A stretch of DNA of 64,000 nt, from the NCBI RefSeq assembly GCF_964656455.1, contig NC_135714.1:120409631-120473630 (forward strand), in the 5' to 3' direction. The notes beneath the pieces were generated by a model, which did not search any database, was not told the origin of the DNA, and saw only the letters and a program-made list of their open reading frames with translations. The DNA is from Halichoerus grypus (lineage: Eukaryota > Chordata > Mammalia > Carnivora > Phocidae). The position numbers were made by a program, and so were the translations under genes. Positions 1-11,938 of the stretch are shown here, one piece after another; position 1 is the stretch's first letter, and every line of letters begins with the position of its first letter.

Positions 1-2105
1 ATCTTCCCCTCCAGTCCTCTATTTAAAACAATTTTTTAGCAAATGAAATATGCTCTTCTTAAATGTGAGCATGCAAGGTAAATTCAAAGATTGCTTTAAA
101 TTTTGGCCATGCATTTAACTTTACTTTTGGCTATATCTGAATAAAGATGAGGTGTCTTTTAAAAAACATCCCCTTTCTCCCTTCCAGAAAAAGCCATTTC
201 CGTGCCCTTTTAAAGGAAAATGCAAGCTGCCTTTATTTAAGGAAAAAAAAGTGTCTTTTCAGGAAATGGAAAGCAGGTGGACATTAAGGTGTCAGCGATT
301 ATGGCTAACAGCAGAGGTAATGGTTAAGGAATCAGACAAATCCCATTTTTGGCATTCTGGTGGCTGAGGGCTGATGAGGTTAAGGAGTTCAGTGGAGGAT
401 AAAGTCATTTGGGAGTTCCCAAATTAGCAGAATTAACAGACAGAGAAATGAGAGTAAAAAGGGAAATAATCAAGTCCTTTTCAACATCTTCAAGGTTCTA
501 TGAGGCCTTCCTCCCTGGAAGGTATCAAGTGATTCACAAAGGTAGGAAAACATGTTTTCTATAATTATTCTGAAAAATGGTATAATGGCACTCCTTTTCC
601 TTTCTTTTTCCTGTGGAGTTCCTTGCGTCAAACCTCATTCCATATGTTATTGAGAGACAATACACATATACCTCTTTTGAGGAAGAAAAGGATAGCATTT
701 TGGCAGAGGCTGATGGAGGATATGAAAGTCTGCCCTGCCAGTGGAGGAACAGATGCTCTTGATTCCTGGAGAATACATAAAAAATCAAACTCTGAGATAT
801 ATATATGAAAATTATGCAACCATGTAGTGCTAGATTTTTTTCTGTAGGAGTTCTAGATTAACAAAATAAAGGACAAAGCACCATAAAGTTTTAAAAATGC
901 TATGGCCATTTGCATGTAGTTAAATTTTGTTAGTATGTGCATGTCTCTTTTCTTTTTAGGTGACATGAAAATCACACACAGAAATATTGACTTCTGAATT
1001 TAAAAAAAAATTGTCCTACTTTCAATAGCTGTCAGACTAGTATTTTTGGACTTCTAAAATATAAACTATAAGAGATAATGAGTAAAACATCAACATTCTT
1101 AATAAAATGGCCCAAACAAGGTAGTTGCTTTTGTAATTGGTTCTTTCTGTCTTGTGTTTCTTAACTGTACCAAGTATAAATGAGACCTAGGGGCCATCCT
1201 ACATTTGTACAGGTCTGTTTCAGGCAGGGTTCCTCCCCCATCACTAGGGCGCTCCTATGGATTCTCTAACACAGCTGGACCCAATCATACCATTCACTAA
1301 AGATTGTCAGGAGTGGGACCATCTTGGTAATTAGATTTATCCACCAATGTGATTGGAACAGGTATAAGAAAATATTTACCAGGATTACTGGTTCCTTGAC
1401 AACAGTGAAGATAAACAGCTATATGGAAAATAAATACAGAACTATTTATTAACAGAACAAAGTCCTACATAGCCAACAAAGATGGTAAACAACATACTCC
1501 AATCAACCCAAAACTTATAGTTATCTCCTAGATATTTAAGAAACTGAGAAAAATAAGATACTTTCTTCTTGTTCCCCTCTGTGTGTAACACAGAAATGCA
1601 GTGAGGTTGATAAAAGAAAAAAAAAAACTAGGAATAAGGATGCCAAAGAATAGCATCAAAATCAAGTTTATGTTTTTCTGTTTCACTTGACTGGATAATT
1701 CTGTATTTTATTTGTTCCTTTTACCTGACAGCTTTATTTTATAATCATGATTATTATCATTACCACCAAGTAGAAAAATAACTAGCTGCTCTTATGTTCT
1801 AGGTGAAGGAAGGGCACTGTAAGCATAAGCAGAGTTGGTCCCAATTGTCTGGAACCTCACATGGCCACAGGTGACTCACAAGCTTCCTCCCTTGCTCTAA
1901 TACATAATAATCCTTCCAGGCCTGGTTGATAGCTTTGCACAGCTAGTCCAGTTTCTATGATGTAAGGCACTGCTCCATAAATCTAGAAAAATGGATAAAG
2001 AATTAGACTATTCTGACGGCCATGGTGACCTAATGGAGCAGTGTTTTAAGGCATACAACATGAGGTAAAAACATCAGGGTTATTTTTTTGTGGGAGGTTG
2101 TTATA
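1..2105. other. No gene seen; unique AT-rich intronic DNA
   Basis: Short open frames (for example 534-788 minus and 152-367 plus) overlap on both strands without family motifs or splice structure. No clear young repeat is present. The text has the look of decayed ancient sequence. Confidence 0.5.
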
Positions 2106-2109
2106 GAAG

Positions 2110-2255
2110 AGAAGGCAATGACTTGGAAGTTAGAAGATTCGATTTTTAGTCCTATTTCTGTCACTCACTGTGTGACTTTGGCCAGGTCACTTAAACATCA
2201 TGGGCCTTAGTTTCCCTTATTAGTAAAAGGATGTATGTAAAATAATGTCATTTTC
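2110..2255 (+). mobile_element. MIR SINE (ancient)
   Basis: The core reads cactgtgtgactttggccagg followed by tcacttaaacatcatgggccttagtttccc, in a shortened MIR arrangement of core, tgtgac motif and cttagtttcc motif. Diverged and lacking a TSD, as expected for this old family. Confidence 0.7.
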
Positions 2256-2259
2256 GGCT

Positions 2260-3540
2260 TTACCAGCTTAGGAATTTATCCATGCAGAACAGAACTGGAG
2301 ATCAAAGATCCTTTCAGATCTGAATTACCTTAAAAAAAAAGGGCAAGCAAATCCATGGCTAATTACTTCAGTGAATACTTCATGGATAAAACATAGACTT
2401 TGACTTTCTGGGCTCCCACCCTACCCCCCATCCTGCTCCCTGAGGGCTCCACACTTTCTCCAGATCAACATCAGGGACCATTTTGGTCCTTTTTCTTTAG
2501 GGGACAGAAGCATCTCTGCCTGGAGACCTTCCCCTCCCTGGTGGCTGACACCCAGCATATTCCCTTCCCTTTTGCTCTCCTTGTAAAATTCAAATTTGCT
2601 TTGCATTCCATTACTTTTCTTCTTCTAACATAGCTTCAGCACTGATATGTGCAAATGCAATCAAAGGGACCTGGGCCATGTATATGCAAATAATAGGAAA
2701 AGGTATTCACATCTTGAAAGAGGTAACTCTTTCAAGAAAACGTGTTTGATTGTCATTACCAGGCCTCACATAAAATAAGACAGGTCTGGTTTCCTTGGAT
2801 TAGCCTCAAAGGCAATATTGCTTGTGAAAAACAACAAGAACCTTGCTTAGTTTCTCTTATCTGCCTGTATTTGAAAGAGCCGCCATCTACTGGGAGTCCT
2901 GTGGCTTCAGGCCACAGACCCGGTCTTTGTGTCCCAGATGGGATGTTCTAGTAGACAGTGAGACAATGTGCCAGAGCATCACCAGAAGGCAGGCTCAGCT
3001 GCCACAACCATGGCGAGAATGCTGCTTGCTGATTCTGCCTTGCCATCCTGTAGGGTTTCTACAAGCAGGGTAAGAATTAGTACATGGCAGCAAAAATGGC
3101 ACCATGAGGGACACATGGCACCTTAACCTCCTGGTGGGGAGGTGGAGACAGCCCATACTGCACAGTGGTGTTCAGGATCAAGGGTCTGTTAAGGATCCAG
3201 CCCTCTCACCCCAGAGTTCAAGAAGTTACAAGTTGGGAGGTCATTAGATGGGTAGAATGAAGATGAATCCTTAGTATCCTCTGTGAAGCCCACTGAGGTA
3301 GAGAATCTTAAACTACACAGTAGAAAGGACTTAATCAATCCTTACTTCTAATGCCAAAAAGGACCAATGTTCAAATAGTAGAAAGGTGAGGAGTCCTTCC
3401 GTTTACTGCTATGATGGAGGTGGGGCTGGCAACCTCCCTGTGGGTCAAGTCTCCTCAGTATCTCAGTACTGTGGAGGTCATTTGATCTTGTGGAAACTAC
3501 TCTGACTTGAAATCACCAACCTCGTTGCATCTCCATGAAA
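2260..3540. other. No gene seen; unique sequence, possibly weak L2 remnants
   Basis: A CT-rich stretch at about 2400-2640 resembles decayed L2, but I cannot place it firmly. The open frames on both strands at 2400-2633 are mirror artefacts of low stop density. Confidence 0.35.
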
Positions 3541-3553
3541 AAAAAAATCACTT

Positions 3554-3714
3554 GGGATGCCTGGGTGGCTCAGTCAGTTAAGCATCTGCATTCACCTCAG
3601 GTCATGATCCCAGGGTCCTGGGATCGAGTCCTGGTTCAGGGAGCCTGCTTCTCCCTCTCCCTCTGCCTGCCACTCCCCCTGCTTGTGCTCTCTCTGACAA
3701 ATAAATAAAATCTT
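3554..3714 (+). mobile_element. CAN-SINE (SINEC, arctoid carnivore)
   Basis: Head gatgcctgggtggctcagtc, body with cctgggatcgag and ctgcttctccctctcc, tail ending aaataaataaaatcttaaa. It is flanked by aaaaaaatca at 3541-3550 and 3715-3724, a probable TSD, though A-rich. The body is shorter than the young consensus. Confidence 0.9.
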
Positions 3715-3729
3715 AAAAAAATCATTTAA

Positions 3730-4420
3730 CATTTCTCTCTCTCAAATTCATTATACCTAATACCCCTTTAAGTTCTAAAAACTATGATTCTGGGGTCAGG
3801 TGGTCAGCATTCTCAACTGCATGAGTAGAATCATGGCCAGGTGTCTTCTTCCTCCCAATTCCTACAACTGTACTTTCTCCTCCACAGCCTTCTGGGAATG
3901 GGGGTTCACAGGGTGAGAGGTGTCCAGGCTATGCATCGAGAAGCCCACCCTGCTGCCATCAGTGGGCTATTTTCTTAAAGTACTCATCCAGGGGCATCAT
4001 GAAGACTTGTGAAGAGAGAAAGAGAATGTGTCACAGTATTTAGAAGTCACCCCCACGTGTGTCAAATGGCCACTAAAATGTTTTTCCTAATCATTATAGG
4101 ACTTTTCTATCACTGAAAAGTAGGTTGTGGCTTGCATCTTCCCTTCTCACACCATCCTGGTGCCTTTACCAGTGGCCTGCTTCTTTCCGCAGGTGAGTCC
4201 TTTCCTCAGCCCCCTTCCCTCAGCTTCCTCTCCTGGCCTGGCTTTCTTTGCTCTAGCTAGCTTAGCCACTGTTCCTATCTTTATTGTTCAGATCTGGTTC
4301 CTGACTTCCAATGCTTCTGTGCACTTCCTACACTGGATTGTCCTCCTGCCTCATGGTCCTGCTCTGCTCAAGATCCTGATTCTACTTTGCTCCAAAATCA
4401 CAGTTAGACTCAAACCCTAC
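3730..4420. other. No gene seen
   Basis: The plus-strand open frame that starts at 4127 runs straight into the TTA microsatellite and an antisense LTR. It is not credible as a gene. Confidence 0.4.
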
Positions 4421-4423
4421 CCA

Positions 4424-4447
4424 CTTATTATTATTATTATTATTATT
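4424..4447 (+). repeat. (TTA)n microsatellite
   Basis: About eight perfect TTA units abut the start of the antisense MLT1 LTR. Confidence 0.9.
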
Positions 4448-4863
4448 TGGTTTCAATAACAGAAATTTATTGTCTCAAAGTTTTGGAGGCTAGAAGTCCA
4501 AGATCAAGGGGTCCGCGGGGTTGGTTCCTTCTGAGGGTGGTGAGGGAGAATTTGTTCCATGCTTCTTGCCTAGCTTCTAGCGGTTTGCTGGCGATCCTTG
4601 GCATTCCTTGGTTTGTATATGTATCGTCTCATCTCTGCCTTCATCTGCATACAGCATTCCTGTATGCATGTCTGTGTCCAAATTTCCCCCTTTTATAAGG
4701 AAACCAGTCATATTGGATCAGGATCCCAACCTACTCCAAAATGACCTCATCTTAAATAATGATGCCTGCAATAACCCATTTCCAAATAAGGCCACATTCT
4801 GAGGTACTCAGGGTTAGGACTTCAACATATGAATTTTCAAGGGGACATGATACAACCCATAAC
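4448..4863 (-). mobile_element. MLT1-type LTR (ERVL-MaLR), antisense
   Basis: Plus-strand text contains acagaaatttattgtctca, ggaggctagaagtccaagat and, near the far end, tgacctcatctta, ccaaataaggccacattct and gggacatgatacaaccca. These are the reverse complement of MLT1 landmarks in correct order. The outermost LTR base pairs at the 4448 side are lost to the microsatellite. Confidence 0.75.
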
Positions 4864-4866
4864 ACC

Positions 4867-5185
4867 ATGCAATGGACTAATATTCAGCCATAAAAAGAAA
4901 GAGAGAGCTCTTTACGAAATGGCATGGGAAAATCTCTAAGATGCAAAAAACCTAATACTCCAAATTATCATATGCTATACTTTGCATAAGAAAGGTTGAA
5001 AAGGACATGTACATATTTGTGTACGTTCAAAAAAATATCGTTGAATGCACCGGAAATCACTACCATCGGTATCTGGGTTTCTGGACGAGAAGAGTGGGAA
5101 GGAGAATTTTTAGTGCATAACTTTTTTATACTCCTTGCATTTTGAACCATGAGAACATACTATTTATTCAAAAATTATATTTAAG
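4867..5185 (+). mobile_element. L1M-type LINE-1 3' fragment
   Basis: Begins with caatggactaatattcagcc and ataaaaagaaagagagagctc, matching the L1 ORF2 3' end (an 'aatactatgcagccataaaa' type motif). It ends with a cataacttttttatactcc segment. Old and 5' truncated. Confidence 0.6.
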
Positions 5186-5189
5186 CATA

Positions 5190-7480
5190 ATAGAGCAAAT
5201 TCAATCAGACGGCTAACCCATCCTCAGGAAGGATTATACCAATTTATGAAGCCCCCAACCATAAGTACAGAGCCCTCTACACACTTGCCTTCCCAGGACT
5301 GATTTTTAGCAGGTTTGTTTTTTCCTAAATTTACAGGCAAAATAAAATCATATCTGATTGTTTAATGTGCTTACCCTTACAGTGGTCTCCCCCAAACACC
5401 ACCTGCCCTCCTTAGATCGAGTATTATCTTAACATCTTTTGTGGAGCTTTTGTTCATCGCAGGAACACATTCTCTATCAAAGAAATTCACCTTTTGCATT
5501 TGCCATAAATGTTGGTAATGCTTTTAATGTCAGTGAGTTCCTTTCACACATGGGAGATTTAAATGGATGTGTAAAATCTGCGTGTGGCAGGTGCGGTGTT
5601 GAGTTGCCAGAGAGACAGGAATGAACCTGGAGAAATGTGAACTATCAGCTGTTCTTAGGGATTTCTCACAGTCCCTGGAAAAAGGTCTAAAAGGAACAGC
5701 AGGCTTCCCACCATTCTCATTTTCGGGTCCTGTGCAAGAGGGGAGATGTCTTTTTTCCAGCAGTCCTGAATACAGCTACATCTACAATGATAATCAACAA
5801 TAGTGAGCACTTTTCTGGTGCTTATTCTGTGAGCCAGAGAAGAATGGCTTCTCCAGGAGGAGACCAGCAGGTGCCAAAGACATTCTCAGGACAGAGCATT
5901 TCAAAGATGTTAAAGATCCCAGCTTTAAAACTGCCAAGCTGTGTGTCCTTGGGCAATTGTTGACCTTCTCTGTTTCCTCACCTAGAGAGTGGGGTGATAC
6001 AGTGCCTTCATCATAGTTGTTAAGAAGCAGTATATGTATATCTAGATTTATAGATCAGAACAAACTCTATTTGCTTTTAAGTGGTCCCAGCTCCTGATAG
6101 ATAACCCAGATTTGACAGTACTCTAGACCCTCACCTAAACTGCCTGGGAGAGTCACATTTATGTTTGGGTTTATGTCTGATTATGCAACAGAGCATTCGG
6201 GGATTCATCAGAGATGAGGCTCCAGTGGGTTGGAATGTGACATTATGAAAAGCAGTCCACTCGAGGTCCTCTGTGTGCTCTGTGATGACCTGCGTCCTAA
6301 CCCATATGGGCTGCTTCAACAGCCTCTTACACATCACAGGACTTGTTCAGAAATGGGAATCAGCAGATGTGAATGGCCACCTCCTTCAGTTCTGCAGAAA
6401 CAATTAGTCACTGGACTCAGACACACATAGGCCGGTGGACAGACCAGGGTCCTCAAAGGGTGCTGGACTGAAAGAGGACAGGGCTGTACAAAAGACAAGC
6501 ATCATGAGTGAAGAAGGTCCTTGCAGACCTGTGGACCCTGAGCAGAGGAGCAGTGGATCCAAATGGAGCACGAGGCTGTGGTTGGTCTCTGCAAACCAGC
6601 CTCCTCGCTTACCCTCCCCCTCTGGGTGCCTGCATGCACGGGAAAGTGAGGTGGTGAGGCAAGGAGGGAATGGCTTTAAATAGTGATGTGAACTGGAGAG
6701 AAAATAAAACAAATACATAAAATAATATGCTAGAGGGAGAGAGAGTGGGGCCTGAGGCCACATTAGCATATATCAAACTGTCTTCAGATCTCTTCTCCTG
6801 GATGCTTACTCTCCACGGCAGTTCCTCCTGTCCTGGCCATTTAAATGGCATCTATGTTCTGATGGCTCCCATATTTCTATCTCCAGCTCTTCTTCTCTCC
6901 TGACATCCAGACTTGCATGTCAAAATACTTGGCATATGTGTTAGGTATCTGGTAGATAGAATAGGCTTCTTAAATGTAACATCTCCAAACCCGAATTTGG
7001 AGTTCCCAGCCCCTCAGGATCTCTTCTTCTGTCTTTCCCATTTCAGCTCATGCCGTGAAAACTGACCTAATTGCATCCTTGATTTTTCTCTTTCTCTCAC
7101 ACATATGGTAAACCTATAATTTATTATCCAAACTATCACTCTTGAGAGCAAAATGGGGAGTTATTAATAATTAGGTTGGTACAACAGGTATAAACTAGGA
7201 TATAGTCTTTATAGTCTACATTTAACCCATAGGATTTTAAAATACTGTCCTAATCGGATTCCTTTTGACTTCTCGCTTATTCTGGTCCAAATCCATCACC
7301 TGTCATCTGACTGCTGGACTAGCCTCTGAGTGGGTTTCTATCTGTTTTCATGTGTATTGCTTGTTGATACCACTACAATGCAAGCTATGTAAAGGCAGAG
7401 TCCTTGTATATGTAACAAATGTGGAAAACAACTTTTCTTATATCTAGCACAGAAACTTCTGGAAGACTTGAAAGGGAAGT
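5190..7480. other. No gene seen; unique DNA with MIR/L2 traces
   Basis: Overlapping plus and minus open frames at 6230-6850 share the same low-stop stretch and show no domain. A short L2-like end is at about 7355-7450 (caatgcaagctatgtaaagg). No promoter or exon signal was recognised. Confidence 0.4.
5935..6030 (+). mobile_element. MIR SINE (fragment)
   Basis: The text gtgtgtccttgggcaattgt, ctctgtttcctcacctagag and agttgttaag follow the MIR core order. Short and diverged. Confidence 0.6.
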
Positions 7481-7499
7481 GTTAAGAGTTGCTGCCTGT

Positions 7500-7695
7500 C
7501 GAAGAGTAGTTGACCACAGAGTTGATTGAGGGTCCATTTCTGGGCTCTCTATTCTGTTCCATTGATCTATGTGTCTGTTTTTGTGCCAGTACCATACTGT
7601 CTTGATGATGACAGCTTATACGCAAACAATGAATCATGGAACACTACATCAAAAACTAATGATGTAATGTATGATGATTAACATAAGAAAAAAAA
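7500..7695. mobile_element. Young 5'-inverted (twin-primed) LINE-1 insertion
   Basis: Positions 7500-7617 read as antisense L1 ORF2 (gttccattgatctatgtgtc). Positions 7619-7695 read as the sense L1 3' end (gcaaacaatgaatcatggaa, then tgatgattaacataag and poly-A). The whole insert is bracketed by a perfect 16-bp TSD, aagagttgctgcctgt, at 7484-7499 and 7696-7711. A perfect TSD and low divergence indicate a fairly recent event. Confidence 0.9.
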
Positions 7696-7711
7696 AAGAG
7701 TTGCTGCCTGT

Positions 7712-8148
7712 GAGGAGAGTTGGAGGAAGGGAGGTTGATAAAGGGAGTCTGAGGTGGGAAGAAATTTACTTTTAAATACACACCCTTTTATTTGCTTTTA
7801 AAAAAAACCTGTGTGCATACACTATTATTGTTAATTAAAAACTGCTACATGGGAAATTATTCCCCAAGAAAGTCAGATTCTTACTCTGTAGTCTATTTAT
7901 ATGCCTTCCTTTTCCCATAACTCTGGAGAAAAGATGGAAAAAAGATCCCATTTTGTTTCAAACTGTGTCATCTGAGCTAAAAACCCATATCTAGATTTAA
8001 GTCTTTATGAGTTATAGAATTGAGCTATTTAAATTTGGGGGGGGATACTATTTTCTAAGAATTGCCTTATCTATTAAAGGTGATCCAGCTAACAACTGTC
8101 TAATACGTCACACATATTTTCTCATTTGATACCTTTTGGATGGGGCTG
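7712..8148. other. No gene seen
   Basis: AT-rich unique sequence with a G-run at 8037-8044. No recognisable feature. Confidence 0.4.
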
Positions 8149-8149
8149 A

Positions 8150-8285
8150 CCCATGATCAGTCTCACTTTACACATGAGGAAGGAAAGAAGAGAAAGGCAA
8201 AGGACCTAACCTGTGCAAACTCACACAACCAGGAATCACCAGAGCACAGACTGGAATCCAGACCTGTCTAACTCCAAAGCTGGTA
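8150..8285 (-). mobile_element. MIR SINE, antisense
   Basis: The text tacacatgaggaaggaaaga, aactcacacaaccagg and ctggaatccagacctgtcta is the reverse of a MIR 3'-core arrangement. Confidence 0.6.
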
Positions 8286-8299
8286 TCTGTGACAATTAC

Positions 8300-8580
8300 C
8301 TTGCACTAGATTTATCTTGGTTAACTGCGTTAGGAAATGTGGCACACCAGCCAAATCTCTCCACACCCTGGGGTGTGAGGCTACTAACGTAAAGATTATC
8401 TAGCAAATCTTCCTCCATGGGAAACTGCAGTGAAATGATCTTCTCCAGGTACAGTAAGACATGAGGGCTAGTGATCATGTAAGATGATGGTGACTTTCCT
8501 TCAGCTGTGATCTGCACAAAGCCAAGCAGAGATTGGAGAGCTCGTGTGCCTAATTCCAGTTCAGTCTCTCTTGCACATAC
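8300..8580 (-). other. Unassigned open frame with splice-like borders
   Basis: A minus-strand frame stays open for about 100 codons. Within it, the 281-bp segment 8300-8580 is preceded by an attcag acceptor-like site and followed by a GCAAG/GTAATT donor-like site, with the stop codon lying inside the donor. The predicted peptide has an even, protein-like composition (ITSPHVLLYLEKIISLQF, then an acidic MEEDLLDN patch), but I recognise no family. The acceptor has no pyrimidine tract, which argues against a constitutive exon. It could be a chance frame, an alternative exon or a retro-copy fragment. Confidence 0.15.
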
Positions 8581-8604
8581 CTGAATGGTTGGATACTTCA
8601 CCAA

Positions 8605-9495
8605 TGCAACATTAAGGCTTTCGATATTCCATTTTAGGCTGTGAGCCTACTTCTAACCTGAGAGTCAATCTTTCTGAAGGGCCAGTAATGCTTTAATAAA
8701 AATAAATGACTTAAAAAAAATGACTTACGTTAACCTGAGGCTTATTATAGCTATAGCTTGCCCAGCTGAAGCTCTCTATTGAATGGAATGGAGCACTTTC
8801 CATCAAAGGAGAAATTTTTTTCTAAAGGAAATTTTATGTTCTTATTCCATCCATCAAAGGGCCATAGTACAGTGCCTATTTTGATCAGGAAACAGTGCTA
8901 ACTTTTAACATGATCCCAATTCACTGAGTGACCCTGAGGGTAACATCTTGCAATTTGAGGAAAGTTAATAAAATGGGAGCAGAGTAAAAACTGAAACCCT
9001 ATGAACCACTTCCATACCATCCGCTTCCAATTAGCTTTTCACATAAATCACTGAGTATGCATATGCCTAGAGACATGCAAACTCGATCTGCCTGCACAGA
9101 GTGAACTGATGACTGAAATAAGTAATCAACTAATACATTCAAGCTTAAAATTTCATGCTTGACTCAATTGCCTTATGATGATGTGGACTATCTATAGACT
9201 CAAAAATACAGGGTTACCATTTTTATTTATTAATATCAAATTAGCTAGGTATCCTAGCAATAACTGATTTATATATGTGTAATTTCTTTATATATATAAA
9301 CTTTAGCAACCAGTGAAACTGAACATATTAGTTCTATATTTTCACTGCCTTGTGTCTACCTGGTAGTAAGTGTTCACTTAAATCCCAGAAGATTCAATAA
9401 AAGTGGTAATGTGGATTTTTAAGTAGTCATCAAGGAATCTACATGATAGTAATAACGGGTACTATTCATTGAAAGCTTAAAAAGTGATTAGCATC
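8605..9495. other. No gene seen
   Basis: AT-rich unique sequence. A short AT run lies at 9265-9300. Nothing recognisable. Confidence 0.4.
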
Positions 9496-9499
9496 ATGT

Positions 9500-9655
9500 T
9501 CAGAGACTCTGAAAAATAATATACATTAACTCATATAATTTTTACTATAATGATAAGAGGAAGGTATATTTGCATTAGGTTCAGAAAACCAAAGCATGAA
9601 GAGATTAAGTAACTTGCCCATGTTTGGTAAGTGGTGGAACTGGACTACTGCATAA
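9500..9655 (-). mobile_element. MIR SINE, antisense
   Basis: The text agagattaagtaacttgccc and gtaagtggtggaactgg is the reverse complement of the MIR core. Confidence 0.65.
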
Positions 9656-10129
9656 CCACTAAAAATCATGTTTTAGAGATTTTTAATGACAGGGGAAAAT
9701 GCTCAGCAATTAATTGAAAAATAGAACACAAAACTTACATGTGTATTTGTGTCTCATACATAGACACATATGCAATGACGATTTACAGAATATATATTTA
9801 GGTGGTTACAAAACCTAAAAGGTAAGATACTCAACTGTTAACTATTCCATGGGGTAATGGGTGATTTGTCTTCTCTTTTAGTATTTTTTTTTTGAATGCC
9901 AAAATTTATTAGACCGAGCATGTATCATTTTGAGAATCAGAAAAGAAGCAGTAACAAATGTTTTTAGAAATTGTTCCAGAAGCTATAGCAAATTTAAACA
10001 AACCAATTGCCATAAAATAGGAAAAATCAAAGAGTTGTCCTCTTAAACAACAACTCAGACTTCACTGGCTTGCAGAAAGTTTGTACTAATACTTAAGAAT
10101 CAGCTAATTCCAGTCCTATTTAAAATGCT

Positions 10130-10322
10130 CTTGAGCTGGGCTATCCAATAGAACTTTCCATGATGATGGGAGTGGCTACCAAATGGCAGTACATATACAG
10201 GACATTCAAAATGTAGGTAGTGTAACTGAGAAACAGAATTTTAAATTTTATTTTATTAAACTAATTTAAATTTGAATGGTTACACATGGCTAGTGGCTAT
10301 CGTGTTGGACATTGCAGACTAC
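10130..10322. mobile_element. Ancient nonautonomous DNA transposon (hAT-like)
   Basis: The text gggctatccaatagaacttt at one end and atggctagtggctatcgtgt plus ttggacattgcagac at the other form near-inverted termini around an AT-rich centre. This is a familiar mammal-wide DNA-transposon pattern. The exact family name is not certain. Confidence 0.55.
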
Positions 10323-10784
10323 AAAAAATGGAGGACTACAAAAATGGAGGAAAATTTGCAAATTCCTTAAAAAAGCCAATATAACTGTTACCTGAACATG
10401 ATAAAAATGTAAACTATGGATGAATTTCACATATGAATATCAGGGTAAAAAAAATACAAATACAATGTAGCATGTGTTAGAAGAATAGTATGTATGGAAG
10501 ATTTAGGATGGTCTAATATTGAGAAATTCATTAATATAATACATCCTACTAACAGATCAAGAGAAAAAACTCAGACCACAGCTGTTGAAAAGGCATTTGT
10601 TAAAATTAAACCTCCATTCCTGATTAAAAACTCTGAATGAAATAAGACTAACCCTCATTTACATAACACAAGAAAATAATGTATCTCGACCTAGAAAACT
10701 ATATGGGAAAATAATAAAATGGAAAAATGATTTAAAAAATCCCATTAAACTCAGGATGTTCCCATTAAATGCTTAATGAAGAGG

Positions 10785-10816
10785 AATATATATATAGGTT
10801 TAAATATAATTTTAAA

Positions 10817-10856
<40 letters not shown>

Positions 10857-10915
10857 TTAATATAGGTTAAATTATATTTAAACCTATGTATATATAGGTT
10901 TAAAATTTTGGAAGA
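10785..10915. repeat. Palindromic AT-rich repeat cluster
   Basis: Units ataggtttaaa and their reverse complement tttaaacctat alternate four times around a perfect (TA)n core of about 34 bp (10819-10852). The first pair forms a hairpin with a 15-bp arm and a loop of about 6 bases (about 10788-10826). Further pairs lie at 10853-10915. Confidence 0.8.
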
Positions 10916-10989
10916 AGTAAATTATCACTAACTGTGCATATTATTAATGTAATCCTGATAAACTAATATAAAAACAATCACAAATACTT

Positions 10990-11185
10990 CAATGTAGTGG
11001 TTAAGAGCATAGACTCTAAAGCCCTGCTGTTGGTTCAATCACTGGCTCTATTAGTAACTAGCTGTGTAACACTGAGCAACCCATTTAATTCTTTTGTTTC
11101 CTCTGTAAAATGGGGACAATAAAATCCTACCAAAGGGTTGTTAAGACTATTAAGTATTCAAATATATACAGAACTCTTAGAACAT
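10990..11185 (+). mobile_element. MIR SINE
   Basis: The order gtggttaagagcatagactc, tagctgtgtaacactgagca, tcctctgtaaaatggggaca, gggttgttaagac is the full MIR landmark series. It lies within the older L1 and is one of the best-preserved MIRs here. Confidence 0.85.
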
Positions 11186-11742
11186 GCCTGCATATAATAC
11201 TAGTTAGTATTACCATTAGTATTAAGGTAATACTAAGGCACGTTATAATCATTACAAAATTATTACAAATTATAAAATATATAAACTATAAAATATGTAA
11301 ATTATAATAATGTACAAAATAAAAATACAAAAATCAAAATCCTTCCTATATGAAAAAGAATATTTCATTTATAATAGCAACACAATTATTAAATACTTAG
11401 GAATAAACACAAAAAATGTGCATGATTAAATAAGAATATTTAAAAATGTTAGTAGGGGACAAAAAGAATTGTTGAATAAAGGGCAAACATATACTAAGTA
11501 AAATTCAACAACTAAGGTTATAAATTATTCTATAAACTTAAAAAACAGATAAAAGTGATTCTAAATTTATATAAAAATAGATGTAAAAAGTGAAGGTAGA
11601 GCAATAAAGGAAGATTAGTAGGAACAGATATGAGACAATATTATAGTGCCAAAGTACTCAAAATAATATGTACTGGAGTATGAATAGATTATGGTACAGT
11701 TTCAAGGGCAGAGAAATAGAACCAAATACATATGGATATTTA

Positions 11743-11938
11743 TTTATTTTCTTAAAGAGTTTTATTTATTTGAGAGAGCAAGTGAGCGAGAGATTGAGAG
11801 AATGAATGGGGGGAGGGGCAGAGGGAGAATCTGACTCCCTGCAGAGCAGGGAGCCCGACATGGGACTCAATCCCAGGATCCTGGGATCATGACCTGAGCT
11901 GAAGGCAGATGCTTAACGACTGAGCCACCCAGGCACCC
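11743..11938 (-). mobile_element. CAN-SINE, antisense
   Basis: Reverse-complement landmarks are ttttatttatttgagagagc (tail side), atcctgggatcatgacctga and tgagccacccaggcaccc (head side). The flanks tacatatggatattta (11727-11742) and tacatatgcgtattta (11939-11954) are a 16-bp TSD with two differences. Confidence 0.93.

Noticed and set aside
6404..6769. 121-codon minus frame
   Set aside because: Mirror of an open plus frame over the same low-stop stretch. No domain or splice structure.
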